Below, piece after piece: positions 1 to 9,054 of a DNA stretch of 64,000 bases. The stretch spans positions 197,691,962 to 197,755,961 of the forward strand of contig CM077644.1 in the NCBI GenBank assembly GCA_039707465.1. Direction: 5' to 3'. Under the pieces are notes generated by a model that saw nothing but the letters and a program-made list of their open reading frames with translations, ran no database searches and was not told the origin of the DNA. Source of the stretch: Rhabdophis nuchalis (taxonomy: Eukaryota; Chordata; Lepidosauria; Squamata; Natricidae). The position numbers were made by a program, and so were the translations under genes. Every line of letters begins with the position of its first letter. Within the stretch, counting starts at the first letter, position 1.

Positions 1-998
1 AGGGTCAAAGTTCTTCTTAGACGTGCCCCACTGCTCAGTTTCCAAACCTTAATCTCTACATGATGGTCTATAACACTCACTTTCTCACTGGGGAAACTTT
101 AGAACAAAGACATGTTTCATTTAAGGTCACACCGAGAACAGTCTTACAGACGATGAAGCCAAATGTAACAGCGTGCCACTTCAGTAGAGTAAATTGAGCT
201 GCACTCATTTGTAGCAGGACTGGATTTGGCTTGCAAAGCACTGAAACAGATTCAATGCTTCTTACAATATTTATACAGATGGTAGAAAGAAACTCACTCA
301 GTCCTTCCTCCTTGGAATAAAAATAGTATCCCCACTGAGAAGTTGAGCATACAAGTGTTTTCCGCCTGTATATCAGGTAAAGGAAAAGCCACATCAAAGT
401 TGCACGTTTACTCCCTGATTTCTTTCAGCAAGCTGTCACCCTCAATGGATTGGCTTCCAGTCTATATTCTGCTTTGCATTTTTTCTCTACCCCTCTCGAT
501 TCCACACCCTAATTTGTAACAAATTGTACCAATAAATAGAATCAGTCATGATTTTCTAATGACATACATGCACCCAGGTAAGCATTTAATAACTGACATA
601 TTTCTTTTATAATTTCCTGAGCCAATTAGAAGGAATGTGAAAGACATCAAAAGTGACTGAACACAGTCAGGTGGAAATCCTGAATGAAATCTTTATTAAT
701 TTGAGCATAGTACTGAATTACTGGATTTTCTCTGTAAGAAGAACAGTCATATGTAAGATAGATGATGCTAGGAAAGTTGAATAGAAACTTGTTCTACAGA
801 TATATGTGATTTAAAAATTACAGCTTATTGAATAATGTATTTGTTGAATTTTGAGACTAGCTTGAGCCACATCACTACTTTTTTCATTGATGTCATTTCT
901 GTAGCTTTTTCTACATACTGTAGGTCTGCTCCATTTCATCTGTAGCTAGTTTTTGCACATGCACAAAGACACCACTAGCACATACACATACATGAATA
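1..998. other. Unannotated AT-rich flank
   Basis: No gene or repeat family is recognised. The longest frame (77-397, minus, 106 codons) has no domain or composition that I recognise and is probably chance. The last five bases (GAATA, 994-998) are the left target-site copy of the LTR retrotransposon that follows. Confidence 0.5.
994..998. repeat. Target-site duplication, left copy
   Basis: GAATA abuts the LTR end here and recurs at 5993-5997, so it records the insertion event. Confidence 0.93.
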
Positions 999-1296
999 TG
1001 TTAGATCAGACAAAGGATTCCGACTCAGGCATGGTCAAAACAACAGGAACGTTTATTCACACTATTACAACACACACAAGATTCAACTGGCAAGGTTTCT
1101 TCTCTGGCAACCTCTTATATAGAGTTACCAGGCAGGAAACTCCTAGCAATGCAATTGCAACATTGTGACTCCTTTCCAGACAGATTCCAGACAGCTTGTC
1201 TCTGTTAATCACTGCAGCTGCTGGCTCAGCTCCGGAATGCGGTGACTCATAGGTTACCAGACGAGCTGTCTGGGACATAGGCTTGGGGACTCAACA
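999..1296 (-). repeat. 3' LTR of the gypsy-type element
   Basis: A direct repeat of 5695-5992, 298 bp long. Read on the minus strand it starts TGTTGAGTCC and ends TCTAACA. It carries a TATATAA box (1115-1121) and an AATAAA signal (1052-1057), about 60 bp apart, which implies a very short R region. The first roughly 40 bases of this LTR are also coding: the Gag-Pol frame crosses the LTR boundary and stops at 1254-1256. Confidence 0.97.
1052..1057 (-). terminator. Polyadenylation signal in 3' LTR
   Basis: AATAAA on the minus strand in the downstream LTR, with T/G-rich sequence following. It is the likely 3'-end signal for the element's genomic RNA. The 5' LTR has the same hexamer at 5748-5753. 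Confidence 0.75.
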
Positions 1297-4200
1297 CTCC
1301 TTCCCCCATAGTCAGTGCGCATGTGTCTAGGTTCTCTGTCCAACACAGTACATGCGCACGCGTAGTCGTTCAGATAGGCGGGGCGGTGTCGGGTCCGCCC
1401 TGACCGCCTTAGTTCTTGAGGAGGCTCCTCCCTGAGGGACACGGAGCCTTCACCTACGTCATCGCGGCCTGCCCTCGGAGGTGGAGTCGCCGTAGGCGGC
1501 AATGGCGACCCTAGCAAGTCCGGGTGAGGGGGCGTGGCGACCGGGCTTGAGGTAGTTGGCATTTGCTGGCGAGTATTATTCTGGTAGGGTGGTTCCCCGA
1601 TGGGCGAGGCCCCCAGCTGAGAGTCAGATTGGGCTGTGAGGTCCTGGCGGTCTCCCCGTGCTGTTCCCGCCGATACGAGGTCTGGACTGGCTAGGGACTC
1701 CGGGGTTCCAAACAACTGCTCGGCTTGAGCAGAGAACAACGGCCCAACGGGGGCCAACGGGCAGGAACGGCCTGGCGTGGTGACTGCTGTTTCGGGCAGG
1801 CGGCGCCTCAGTTGATCCAGGTGGCGCCGCCACTCGGATCCATCCTGAAGGCCGACTCTGTAAGAACAGGGTCCGGTTACGTCCAAAATGGTTGCGGCAA
1901 TCCATCGCGGCTCCCCTGAAAAGTTCCTTGCCCAAACCAGGTCCCCAATTTCAAATAAACGAGGAGTGGGAATCTGCAGGTTGCCCCTCTGCAACCCGTC
2001 GTAATCGGGGTGCAGTCTGTCCAGAGTGGTCCGCAAGCGTCGGCCCATCAAGAGCTCCGAGGGGCTTTTCCCTGTGGCTGGGCAAGGTGTGACATGCTGT
2101 CCCAAAAGGTACGCGGCCACCCTTGCCTGCCAGTCCCCTTTATCCAAACGGGCCAAGGCTTCCTTGGCTGAGCGCACGGCTCGTTCTGCGCGTCCATTAG
2201 ACGCCGGGTGATAAGGGGCGACCGGCGCGTGGCGGATCCCTTGGGTGGCCAGAAAGTCCAAGAAGGTGGAGGATTGAAATTGGGGTCCGTTGTCGGACAC
2301 AACGACGTCCGGCAACCCGTGGGTCGCAAACAGACGGCGCAAGGCACGCACCGTGCTCTCCGCTGTGGTGGAAGCCATGAGAATCACCTCCACCCAGCGT
2401 GAGAACGCATCCACCACCACGAGGAAATTCTGGCCATGGAAGGGACCCGCGAAATCCAAGTGGAGCCTGGACCATGGGCACCTGGCGGCGTCCCACTCCC
2501 TCGGCGGGGAGACCGGCGGGGCCGGCCGGGACGATTGGCAGGAGGAGCAGGCGGCCACCCATTCCGCCACTTCAGCGTCCATGCCGGGCCACCAGACATA
2601 GCTCCGGGCCAATGCCTTCATACGGACGATGCCTGGGTGGTTGGCATGGAGCGACTGAAGAACCATGTGCCGGAGAGGGGAAGGGACGATGACCCGATCT
2701 CCCCAACACAAGCACCCGCAATGGAGCGAGAGCTCCAGCTGGCGTGACTTGTAAGGCCGAAAGTTTTCAGCCACACTGCCCGAAGGCCAGCCCCTCAGCA
2801 CCCATCGGCAGACCTGGGCGAGGACGGGGTCTGCGCGGGTGTGAGCGGCAACGGCGGAAGAGGACAGGGGCAAGTCCGACTCCGCGACCATCAGGACAGA
2901 GACAGCAGGCACAGGGGCCGGATCCGGCCCCGGGAGAGGGCAGCGGCTTAGGGCATCAGCATGCCCTATCTGCTTGCCAGGACGGTATAGCAGCGTATAG
3001 TCATACGCTGCCAGGAATTCCGTCCAGCGGGTCATCCTGGGCGACAGGATGGGGGGTGTCGGACGGTCACCGGCCAATAGCCCAAGGAGCGGCTTATGGT
3101 CCGTGACAACAGAAAAGGTCCGCCCATAGAGGTAATTGTGGAACTTCTTAATCCCGGACACTACAGCCAAAGCCTCCTTGTCGATTTGGCTGTAGTTTCT
3201 CTCCGTTTGAGACATTGTCCGGGAGTAAAAAGCAATGGGGGCTTCCGAGCCGTCTGGAAAGACGTGGCTAAGGACAGCCCCCAGGCCAAAAGGGGAGGCA
3301 TCGCACGCAAGCATCAGAGGAAGCCTGTCATGGTACTGGACTAGTACCGCATCTGACGTGAGCATGGCTTTGACAGCCGCGAACGCGTGTGTTTCGCGGC
3401 TGCCCCAGTGCCAGGCCGCGGATCGGTCGAGCAACCGATGCAGCGGCTCGGCTAGCGATGCCTTATGGGGAATAAACGGCGCGTAGAAATTCAAAAGGCC
3501 GAGGAATGCCTGCAGCTCCGTTTTGGAGGCAGGAGTGGGGGCCTTTTGGATGGCCTCGACCTTGGAGGGGGTTGGGTGAATTCCTTGGGCGTCAATCATG
3601 AAACCCAGGAATTCCACCCTAGGCGCAGCAAACGTACATTTGCTGCGTTTCAAATTAAAACCCGCGCCCCTGAAAACTCTGAGGACCTTCCGTAACGTTT
3701 TGGCGAGTTCTGATATGCTGGAAGCAGCAATCAGGACGTCGTCAAAATACGGTACAACGCCAGGGAGCCCATGGAGCAGTCGCTCCATGAGGCTCTGGAA
3801 GATCCCCGGGGCTACGGACACGCCGAATTGGAGACGGCGACAGCGGAAAGCCCCACGGTGGGTCACGATGGTCTGCACTTCCGCAGCCTCGTCATCCACC
3901 GGGAGCTGTTGGTAGGCCTGCGCCATATCCAGTTTCGCGAACACTCGACCTCGTCCCAATGAGTGGAGTAGGTCTTGCACCACCGGAACCGGGTATGGGT
4001 TCGCCTGAAGCCCGAGGTTGATCGTCGACTTATAGTCGGCGCAGATCCTCACGGACCCGTCGGGCTTAATGGGGACCACAATTGGGGTCTCCCATTTCGC
4101 CTGATCGACGGGTTCGAGCACGCCCTGCGCCACCAATCGATCCAATTCCACTTCAACCTTGGGCTTCAGCGCGAACGGCAGCCTGCGGGCCTTCAAGCGG

Positions 4201-5600
4201 ACTGGAGCAACCTGGGGGTCCAAATTTAGGGAAACTGGAGTGCCTTTGTACGTTCCTAAGCTGCCATCAAAGACGTCGTTGAACTCTCTGATTACTTCGT
4301 CTACCGGAGAACTGGCTGGCACGCTGTGTACTCCTTGGACTGACAGTCCCAAGGCTGGAAACCAGTCCAATCCGATCAAGGCAGCTAGGGGTTTGGCCAC
4401 TACCAGGATGGGAAGGGATCCGTGGAAGGGGCCGTAGTCTACTCTCACTCTGTGCAGACCTAGAATGGGAATTTGTGAGCCCTGGTAATCTTTCAGGATC
4501 GTCGCTGTGGGGCCGAGATCCCGCTTCCTGAGCTTGGGGCAAAGCTTAACTAAATGCGCCCAGGACATGAGTGATCTAGAGGACCCTGAATCTATTTCCA
4601 TTTTTACCCCCACCCCCTCTAAGCAAACCACTGTTGACAGTCTCCTACTCTCTGCCTGGTCGTAGCTTAGAGCTGGGGGCATCTCCGCCAGCGCGAAGCA
4701 GTCGGTCGGCTGTGGCTGGTAGCGTCCTGAACACTTCTGCGACCCTCGTTGTCCTGGTGGAACGGTTCTGGAGGCGGCAGCTGGCGTTGTCGCTGGAGTG
4801 GCAGCACGGCACACAGCTGCTAGGTGTCCTTTCCTGCCACATCTGCGGCACACCGATGCCTTGAATGGGCACTCTGGTCTCTGGTGGGCCCCTCCGCAGC
4901 CTAGGCAGTTCCCGGACTTCTGCTGCGGTGTGAATGCGCGATTCAGCACGCGCCCGGTCACCCTCATGCAGTCCCCACGGTCTTCCTCCTCCAGCTCATC
5001 CAGCGGCGCTATTTCGTCTACCAGACACGCTCGCGGAGTGGGGAAAAGAGGAGGGCGCGCGCGGCCCATGTCGGATGTGGAGATCTCCGACAATTCTGTC
5101 GCGCATGCTTCTTCCACCGCTTGCTCGAGAGTCAGGACAGTTTTTGAAAGCAAGCAGCGCTTTAGGCGGATGTCTCTTACGCCGCATACAAACTGCTCCA
5201 GTAGGGATTCCTCCAGGAAGCCAGCAGGGAACTCGCAGGGGATTGCGGTCGCTCTCAATTTCTGCAGGAACTCGGCTACCGACTGTTGCGGCTGTTGCAC
5301 ACATTGCCTGAATGCATAGCGATGCGCTATGCGGGAAGGCGCCGGCGCGTAGTGTGCTCTCAGGCGGCCCAGGAGATCGTCCCACGGCACTTCGTGCACC
5401 GCTGCGGGTGCTGCTATGGTTCGGGCGGTAGCAAACAATTCAGGGCCGCCGCACTGGAGGAATAGGCTCAGCTTCCTGGCAGGCGCGAGTTCGCCGTAGT
5501 CGCTGGCTATCAAGAAGCACTCGAACCGGGCTAAGAAGGAAGCCCATTGTTCCTTCATCGGGTCGAACGGTGCAAACGGAGGCATTGTCGCCGTAGCCAT
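1254..5600 (-). CDS. Gag-Pol polyprotein, single intact frame (1448 aa)
   Basis: It encodes all proteins needed to copy and insert the element. The start is the first in-frame ATG (5598-5600), 94 bp after the 5' LTR. Domains: Gag capsid-like, residues about 1-230; two zinc knuckles, 232-264 (C-X2-C-X3-H-X4-C, then C-X2-C-X4-H-X4-C); aspartic protease with DSG at 337-339; reverse transcriptase, about 480-680, with the first catalytic Asp in LDMAQ (558) and YFDD at 618-621; RNase H with D767, E809, D834 and D882; integrase HHCC finger (H985/H988, C1018/C1021); integrase core D1049, D1103, E1139 with 35 residues between the last two; and a GPY/F-like module near 1241-1270. A Ser/Pro-rich tail follows, ending in an RRSGRTRHRP segment (1398-1407). 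Gag and Pol are fused without a frameshift or stop, so Pol should be made in equal amounts unless processing or regulation differs. All visible catalytic residues are present. The last dozen or so codons lie in the 3' LTR. Confidence 0.95.
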   Translation of the reverse strand: MATATMPPFAPFDPMKEQWASFLARFECFLIASDYGELAPARKLSLFLQCGGPELFATARTIAAPAAVHEVPWDDLLGRLRAHYAPAPSRIAHRYAFRQCVQQPQQSVAEFLQKLRATAIPCEFPAGFLEESLLEQFVCGVRDIRLKRCLLSKTVLTLEQAVEEACATELSEISTSDMGRARPPLFPTPRACLVDEIAPLDELEEEDRGDCMRVTGRVLNRAFTPQQKSGNCLGCGGAHQRPECPFKASVCRRCGRKGHLAAVCRAATPATTPAAASRTVPPGQRGSQKCSGRYQPQPTDCFALAEMPPALSYDQAESRRLSTVVCLEGVGVKMEIDSGSSRSLMSWAHLVKLCPKLRKRDLGPTATILKDYQGSQIPILGLHRVRVDYGPFHGSLPILVVAKPLAALIGLDWFPALGLSVQGVHSVPASSPVDEVIREFNDVFDGSLGTYKGTPVSLNLDPQVAPVRLKARRLPFALKPKVEVELDRLVAQGVLEPVDQAKWETPIVVPIKPDGSVRICADYKSTINLGLQANPYPVPVVQDLLHSLGRGRVFAKLDMAQAYQQLPVDDEAAEVQTIVTHRGAFRCRRLQFGVSVAPGIFQSLMERLLHGLPGVVPYFDDVLIAASSISELAKTLRKVLRVFRGAGFNLKRSKCTFAAPRVEFLGFMIDAQGIHPTPSKVEAIQKAPTPASKTELQAFLGLLNFYAPFIPHKASLAEPLHRLLDRSAAWHWGSRETHAFAAVKAMLTSDAVLVQYHDRLPLMLACDASPFGLGAVLSHVFPDGSEAPIAFYSRTMSQTERNYSQIDKEALAVVSGIKKFHNYLYGRTFSVVTDHKPLLGLLAGDRPTPPILSPRMTRWTEFLAAYDYTLLYRPGKQIGHADALSRCPLPGPDPAPVPAVSVLMVAESDLPLSSSAVAAHTRADPVLAQVCRWVLRGWPSGSVAENFRPYKSRQLELSLHCGCLCWGDRVIVPSPLRHMVLQSLHANHPGIVRMKALARSYVWWPGMDAEVAEWVAACSSCQSSRPAPPVSPPREWDAARCPWSRLHLDFAGPFHGQNFLVVVDAFSRWVEVILMASTTAESTVRALRRLFATHGLPDVVVSDNGPQFQSSTFLDFLATQGIRHAPVAPYHPASNGRAERAVRSAKEALARLDKGDWQARVAAYLLGQHVTPCPATGKSPSELLMGRRLRTTLDRLHPDYDGLQRGNLQIPTPRLFEIGDLVWARNFSGEPRWIAATILDVTGPCSYRVGLQDGSEWRRHLDQLRRRLPETAVTTPGRSCPLAPVGPLFSAQAEQLFGTPESLASPDLVSAGTARGDRQDLTAQSDSQLGASPIGEPPYQNNTRQQMPTTSSPVATPPHPDLLGSPLPPTATPPPRAGRDDVGEGSVSLREEPPQELRRSGRTRHRPAYLNDYACACTVLDREPRHMRTDYGGRSVESPSLCPRQLVW
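1297..1307 (-). promoter_or_regulatory. Polypurine tract
   Basis: GGGGGAAGGAG on the minus strand, directly before the 3' LTR. It is the expected primer for plus-strand DNA synthesis. It lies inside the Gag-Pol frame, so it doubles as codons for Gly-Gly-Arg-Ser. Confidence 0.9.
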
Positions 5601-5675
5601 GGTGAGGCTGTGCGTCGCGCTGCGCTCTGTTGTTGAAGTATTCGTTACCCGTTGCGTTCTAAGGCCACGGCCTGA

Positions 5676-5693
5676 ATCCCACCTTCGTCGCCA
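5676..5693 (-). promoter_or_regulatory. Primer-binding site, serine-tRNA-like
   Basis: One base after the 5' LTR the minus strand reads TGGCGACGAAGGTGGGAT. The leading TGG pairs with a tRNA CCA tail. From memory, the complement fits the 3' end of vertebrate tRNA-Ser(GCT) at about 16 of 18 positions. This is where tRNA-primed minus-strand DNA synthesis would begin. The exact isoacceptor is inference. Confidence 0.8.
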
Positions 5694-5694
5694 G

Positions 5695-5992
5695 TGTTAG
5701 ATCAGACAAAGGATTCCGACTCAGGCATGGTCAAAACAACAGGAACGTTTATTCACACTATTACAACACACACAAGATTCAACTGGCAAGGTTTCTTCTC
5801 TGGCAACCTCTTATATAGAGTTACCAGGCAGGAAACTCCTAGCAATGCAATTGCAACATTGTGACTCCTTTCCAGACAGATTCCAGACAGCTTGTCTCTG
5901 TTAATCACTGCAGCTGCTGGCTCAGCTCCGGAATGCGGTGACTCATAGGTTACCAGACGAGCTGTCTGGGACATAGGCTTGGGGACTCAACA
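5695..5992 (-). repeat. 5' LTR of the gypsy-type element
   Basis: It reads as identical to 999-1296. On the minus strand it should hold the element's promoter (TATA at 5811-5817), with transcription starting some 25-30 bp downstream. The 73-codon minus-strand frame found in both LTRs (1057-1278 and 5753-5974) is a by-product of the LTR sequence and not a gene. Confidence 0.97.
5811..5817 (-). promoter_or_regulatory. TATA box in 5' LTR
   Basis: TATATAA on the minus strand, about 175 bp into the LTR and 58-63 bp before the AATAAA signal. The spacing suits an RNA polymerase II LTR promoter with a short R region. The same box is at 1115-1121 in the 3' LTR. Confidence 0.75.
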
Positions 5993-5997
5993 GAATA
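5993..5997. repeat. Target-site duplication, right copy
   Basis: This is GAATA, identical to 994-998. Joining the two flanks restores the pre-insertion site. Confidence 0.93.
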
Positions 5998-6058
5998 CAC
6001 ACATACAGACATATTATCCCACTGTAACAATATATTTTATTTGCATTGAACTGAAGTA

Positions 6059-6066
6059 TGTGTGTG

Positions 6067-6104
<38 letters not shown>

Positions 6105-6141
6105 TAACCATAGTTTTGACTGATTCTTGGCTATTTTATAG

Positions 6142-6205
<64 letters not shown>

Positions 6206-6245
6206 GCTCCTCCCTCCCTCTCTCCCTCCCCCCCTCTCTGTATGC
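6059..6245. repeat. Compound simple repeat (TTG)n, (TC)n
   Basis: A TTG trinucleotide run (about 6066-6102) is followed by roughly 55 bp of pure TC (6146-6200), then impure C/T-rich sequence to about 6240. Open frames across it code only for Ser-Leu or Val runs and are not genes. Confidence 0.95.
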
Positions 6246-6617
6246 ATGTGTGTATATATGTATATGTGTGTGCATTTCTTAAAAGAGCATATATGCCTTT
6301 TTGGTAAAAAATATGTTAACCCAAAAATGTAAATTTTGTTGCACTGTGAAAAATCACACTTGAATTAAAGAGATGTGAATCTAATCAGTTTACTTCTAAA
6401 TGTGGACTGAATGAATATAAGAGTAGCATCTCTAATGATTGGTATTGCACTGCTTTTTCAATACCAATGCTTGGTATGTACCTTGAGACATTTGTTGTTT
6501 GGTAATCAAATCCCTCATTATTCTGTTGTGAGTAGGGATTCTTGGAAACTTAAATTTTTGCTAATTTAACAGTAAGGCAGACTGTATTTTAAAAAAAAAG
6601 ATATTTAAGATCTAAAA
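6246..6617. other. Unannotated AT-rich stretch
   Basis: Apart from short TG/TA-rich stretches I see no gene or identifiable repeat. Confidence 0.4.
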
Positions 6618-6701
6618 TTAACTGTACTGTACTTTGCTGGCTGGAGAAGTCTGGGAGCTGAAGTCCTGCAGACTTAAAGTTGCAAAGGTTGGAGACCCCT
6701 G
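6618..6701. mobile_element. Fragment of hAT-type miniature element
   Basis: It contains the core CTGGGAGCTGAAGTCCTGC and the terminal GGAGACCCCTG typical of the hAT family that recurs at 56804 and 63368. The right flank ATCTAAAG (6702-6709) resembles ATCTAAAA at 6610-6617 (7 of 8). The left terminal repeat is missing, so the copy is deleted or decayed and the target duplication is only suggestive. Confidence 0.5.
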
Positions 6702-6709
6702 ATCTAAAG

Positions 6710-7301
6710 GACCAGATTGAAAACTGATCATCCTGGAAAATAATGTTTCTATGTGGTCACAAAAAGTCACAATGACATTGACTCAGTGACACATGGATCA
6801 AGTTTTCTGGTTCATGCTAGTAGTAATAAGTAAATACATAAGACTGGGCATACATTTTCCAAAATGTCTAGCAAGATATTATTAGTTGCGAATTCACAAC
6901 GGAAATTAAGGAGAAGAAAGGAAATATCTTTGAAATGATCAGACAGGTAATGGGTTATCTTTTATGTAGCTAATATGTATTTATATACATGTGTGTCTCT
7001 GTGTGTGTGTATATGTGTATGTTTGTGTATAAACAAATATATGCACATACACTTATAAAATATGTTTATATTAGTCAGTGTTTCCCTTTAATGGTAATGT
7101 TTATAATTAAATAGCCATGAACTATTGTGAAATTGAATCAGAAGACTAGGGAACAATATTGATGTAAAAGTGGTGGAAGTAGTTTTCATGAGCTGTTTGG
7201 CCTGGATAATATAAAGCCAGGTCTGTTTGCACTTGGAAATACATCCAAACATAGGTGCTACAATGTTCATTAATGAAATGGTTTTTCTATATTTATAGTA
7301 G
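6710..7301. other. Unannotated AT-rich stretch
   Basis: It includes a TG/TA-rich microsatellite near 6985-7060. Nothing else is recognised. Confidence 0.4.
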
Positions 7302-7309
7302 GATTAAAC

Positions 7310-7508
7310 CAGTAATGGTTTCCTCTTATCTTTGCTACCAGTTCGGAACCGGGACCGTGCATGGCACGTCTGTGCATGTGCAGAACCTTCTGTGTATGTG
7401 CAGAACATCCACGATGATGTCTGGGTTGGTGGGTGGGCGGAGCCTCCTGCCACCACTGCCGGTACTGGTTTGCCCGAACTAGGGTGAACTGGCAGAATAT
7501 CACATCTG
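7310..7508. mobile_element. hAT-like non-autonomous element (199 bp)
   Basis: It starts CAG and ends CTG, with flanks GATTAAAC (7302-7309) and GATTCAAC (7509-7516): an 8-bp target duplication with one mismatch, the hAT signature. The interior has inverted halves around AGTTCGGAACC and CGAACTAGGG segments. There is no coding capacity. Confidence 0.7.
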
Positions 7509-7519
7509 GATTCAACAGT

Positions 7520-7740
7520 AGGACCTTTGGTGGTACAGTGATTAGAATGCAACATTGCAGGCTAATTCTGTTGACTGTGAGGAGTTTGACCCTCACTGAC
7601 TCATGGTTGACTCAGCCTTCCAAGGTCACTACAATGAGGAACCAGATTGTTGGGGGCAATATGCTGATTCTGTAAACTGCTTGTAAAGCACTTTGAAGCA
7701 GTATATAAGTTTAAGTGCTATTGCTATTCCTTTAAAAATG
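7520..7740 (+). repeat. tRNA-derived SINE
   Basis: The head (GGTGGTACAGTGATTAG) looks like a polymerase III A box. It is followed by a segment shared with 59478-59705: the GTTGACTCAGCCTTCCA block, TTGTTGGGGGCAATATGCTGA, and the terminal AAGTGCTATTGCTAT. Two dispersed copies with the same ends and a tRNA-like head indicate a squamate SINE family. Confidence 0.75.
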
Positions 7741-8499
7741 ATTTAAGATAAGTTTAAGAAAACTCACTTTTATACATTTATATTGATCAACATGTTGGCA
7801 GATTGTATTTGGGTAATTATAACAATTTCTGACTTTAAAAACTGGCAAATAATTATTTATTCAATCTTTGGAGGAAAGCCTCTTTGTGGATAATTTGTCC
7901 ATGCTAACTACAGAACAGTTTATGCTGTTTTGTCAAAACATTGTCATACTGTTTTGTTACTCATTTGAACTGTATAGTTGCATGAAAAAGGGTGGAGAAA
8001 GGTAATTGTGTGTTAGGAATGAAAAAATGTGGCTATTTTATTTTTGCTTACACACACAAAAAAGTATATTGCCTGGTATGAATAGGTTTCAGAAACAAAT
8101 TAAGATCAGAGATAAAATAGAAGCCATATTAAAGATCGAGCTTTTGTATTTTGTATTACGTATTTGGTGCCAGTGATTAGTTGAATGCTTGCAAATAGGC
8201 AGCAAAAAATAAGAAATTTACACCCACGTCTGTGGATGCTGCTTTTTTGGGAGTCAAGTATACATAGGGTCTTATATTACTCAGTTTTAGAACTGGCCTT
8301 GAAATAAGTAATATAGAGACAAAATTAAAACCAAACAAACCCATGACTATTCAGGAAAATAAAGAGAGAGACTAACTGGAACTGAACTGGTCCCAGATAT
8401 AATGTCACAATGTTTGATGTTATGTGACATCCTTATGGTAAGTTCTCAGATGAAGATTAGTCAGGTAAGAGCCATAGAAAATCTGAAAAACAAAATAAG
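7741..8499. other. Unannotated AT-rich stretch
   Basis: No gene, RNA or repeat family is recognised. Confidence 0.4.
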
Positions 8500-8504
8500 G
8501 TCAC

Positions 8505-9054
8505 CATCTTGTCCTAGACCGGGAGGCCTTGGTCACGGTCACTCATCCCTTGGCCATGTCCCATTGGCAATATTGAATATACTCTATATTGGGTTGTCCT
8601 TCCAGAAAATTCAACTGGTCCAGAATGTAGTAGCAGGCACAGTAATAGGGGCCCTTAGATTTGCTTATGTAACCTCTCTGTTTAGTGAGTTGCACTGGCT
8701 TCCAGTTTCTTTCTGGGTACAATTCTAGATGCTGATCAACACTTTTAAAGTATTTCACAGCACGGGGACAAGCTAACTACAAGATTATCTTTACCTAACG
8801 AGATTTACCTGTCCTACCCTACCAAGTCAGATAAGGCATGCACACTCCTGGTTACTTTTCCTAAATATTGTCATTTAACAGGAGATCAGAAATGTACCTT
8901 TTTTTACAGCACTCCCTGTCCTATGAAATAGTTTGCCCCTGAAATTCAGCAGGCACCCACCTTTTAACCTTCCTTAAAGTTTTTAAAGAGCTAGCTCTTT
9001 CCCCAAGCTTTGGAAGATTAGATGATGGTAGATTACCATAGATTGATGCCAGGA
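8505..9054 (+). pseudogene. L2-type LINE reverse transcriptase remnant, 5' part
   Basis: The frame around 8568-8728 reads like the C-terminal end of L2 reverse transcriptase (IQLVQNVVAG, then ELHWLPVSFWVQF), the same region as residues 185-215 of the younger copy at 28398. Stops and frameshifts follow. The LTR at 9055 interrupts it, and the LINE 3' end resumes at about 9630. It is non-functional. Confidence 0.75.

Larger units (their letters stand above)
999..5992 (-). mobile_element. Full-length Ty3/gypsy-type LTR retrotransposon
   Basis: A complete element on the minus strand: 5' LTR (5695-5992), primer-binding site, 94-bp leader, one Gag-Pol frame, polypurine tract and 3' LTR (999-1296). 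The LTRs begin TG and end CA in either orientation. GAATA occurs directly outside both ends (994-998 and 5993-5997), a perfect 5-bp target duplication as made by LTR-element integrases. I found no difference between the LTRs by eye over 298 bp, and the frame has no stop, so the insertion is very young. The domain order is gag, protease, reverse transcriptase, RNase H, integrase, with integrase last, which is the Ty3/gypsy (Metaviridae) order. A serine-tRNA-like primer site and the Pol sequence suggest the Mag-like group that vertebrate genomes often label K02A2.6-like; that clade assignment is inference. No envelope gene is present. It is GC-rich compared with its flanks. Confidence 0.97.

Noticed and set aside
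77..397. 106-codon minus-strand frame at the left edge
   Set aside because: No homology or exon signals that I can recognise. It was left as unannotated flank.
1624..5385. Many frames on both strands inside the gypsy element, up to 173 codons
   Set aside because: They are shadows of the conserved minus-strand Gag-Pol frame.
1057..5974. Identical 73-codon frames in both LTRs
   Set aside because: Their identity only reflects LTR identity. They overlap promoter and polyadenylation signals and resemble no protein.
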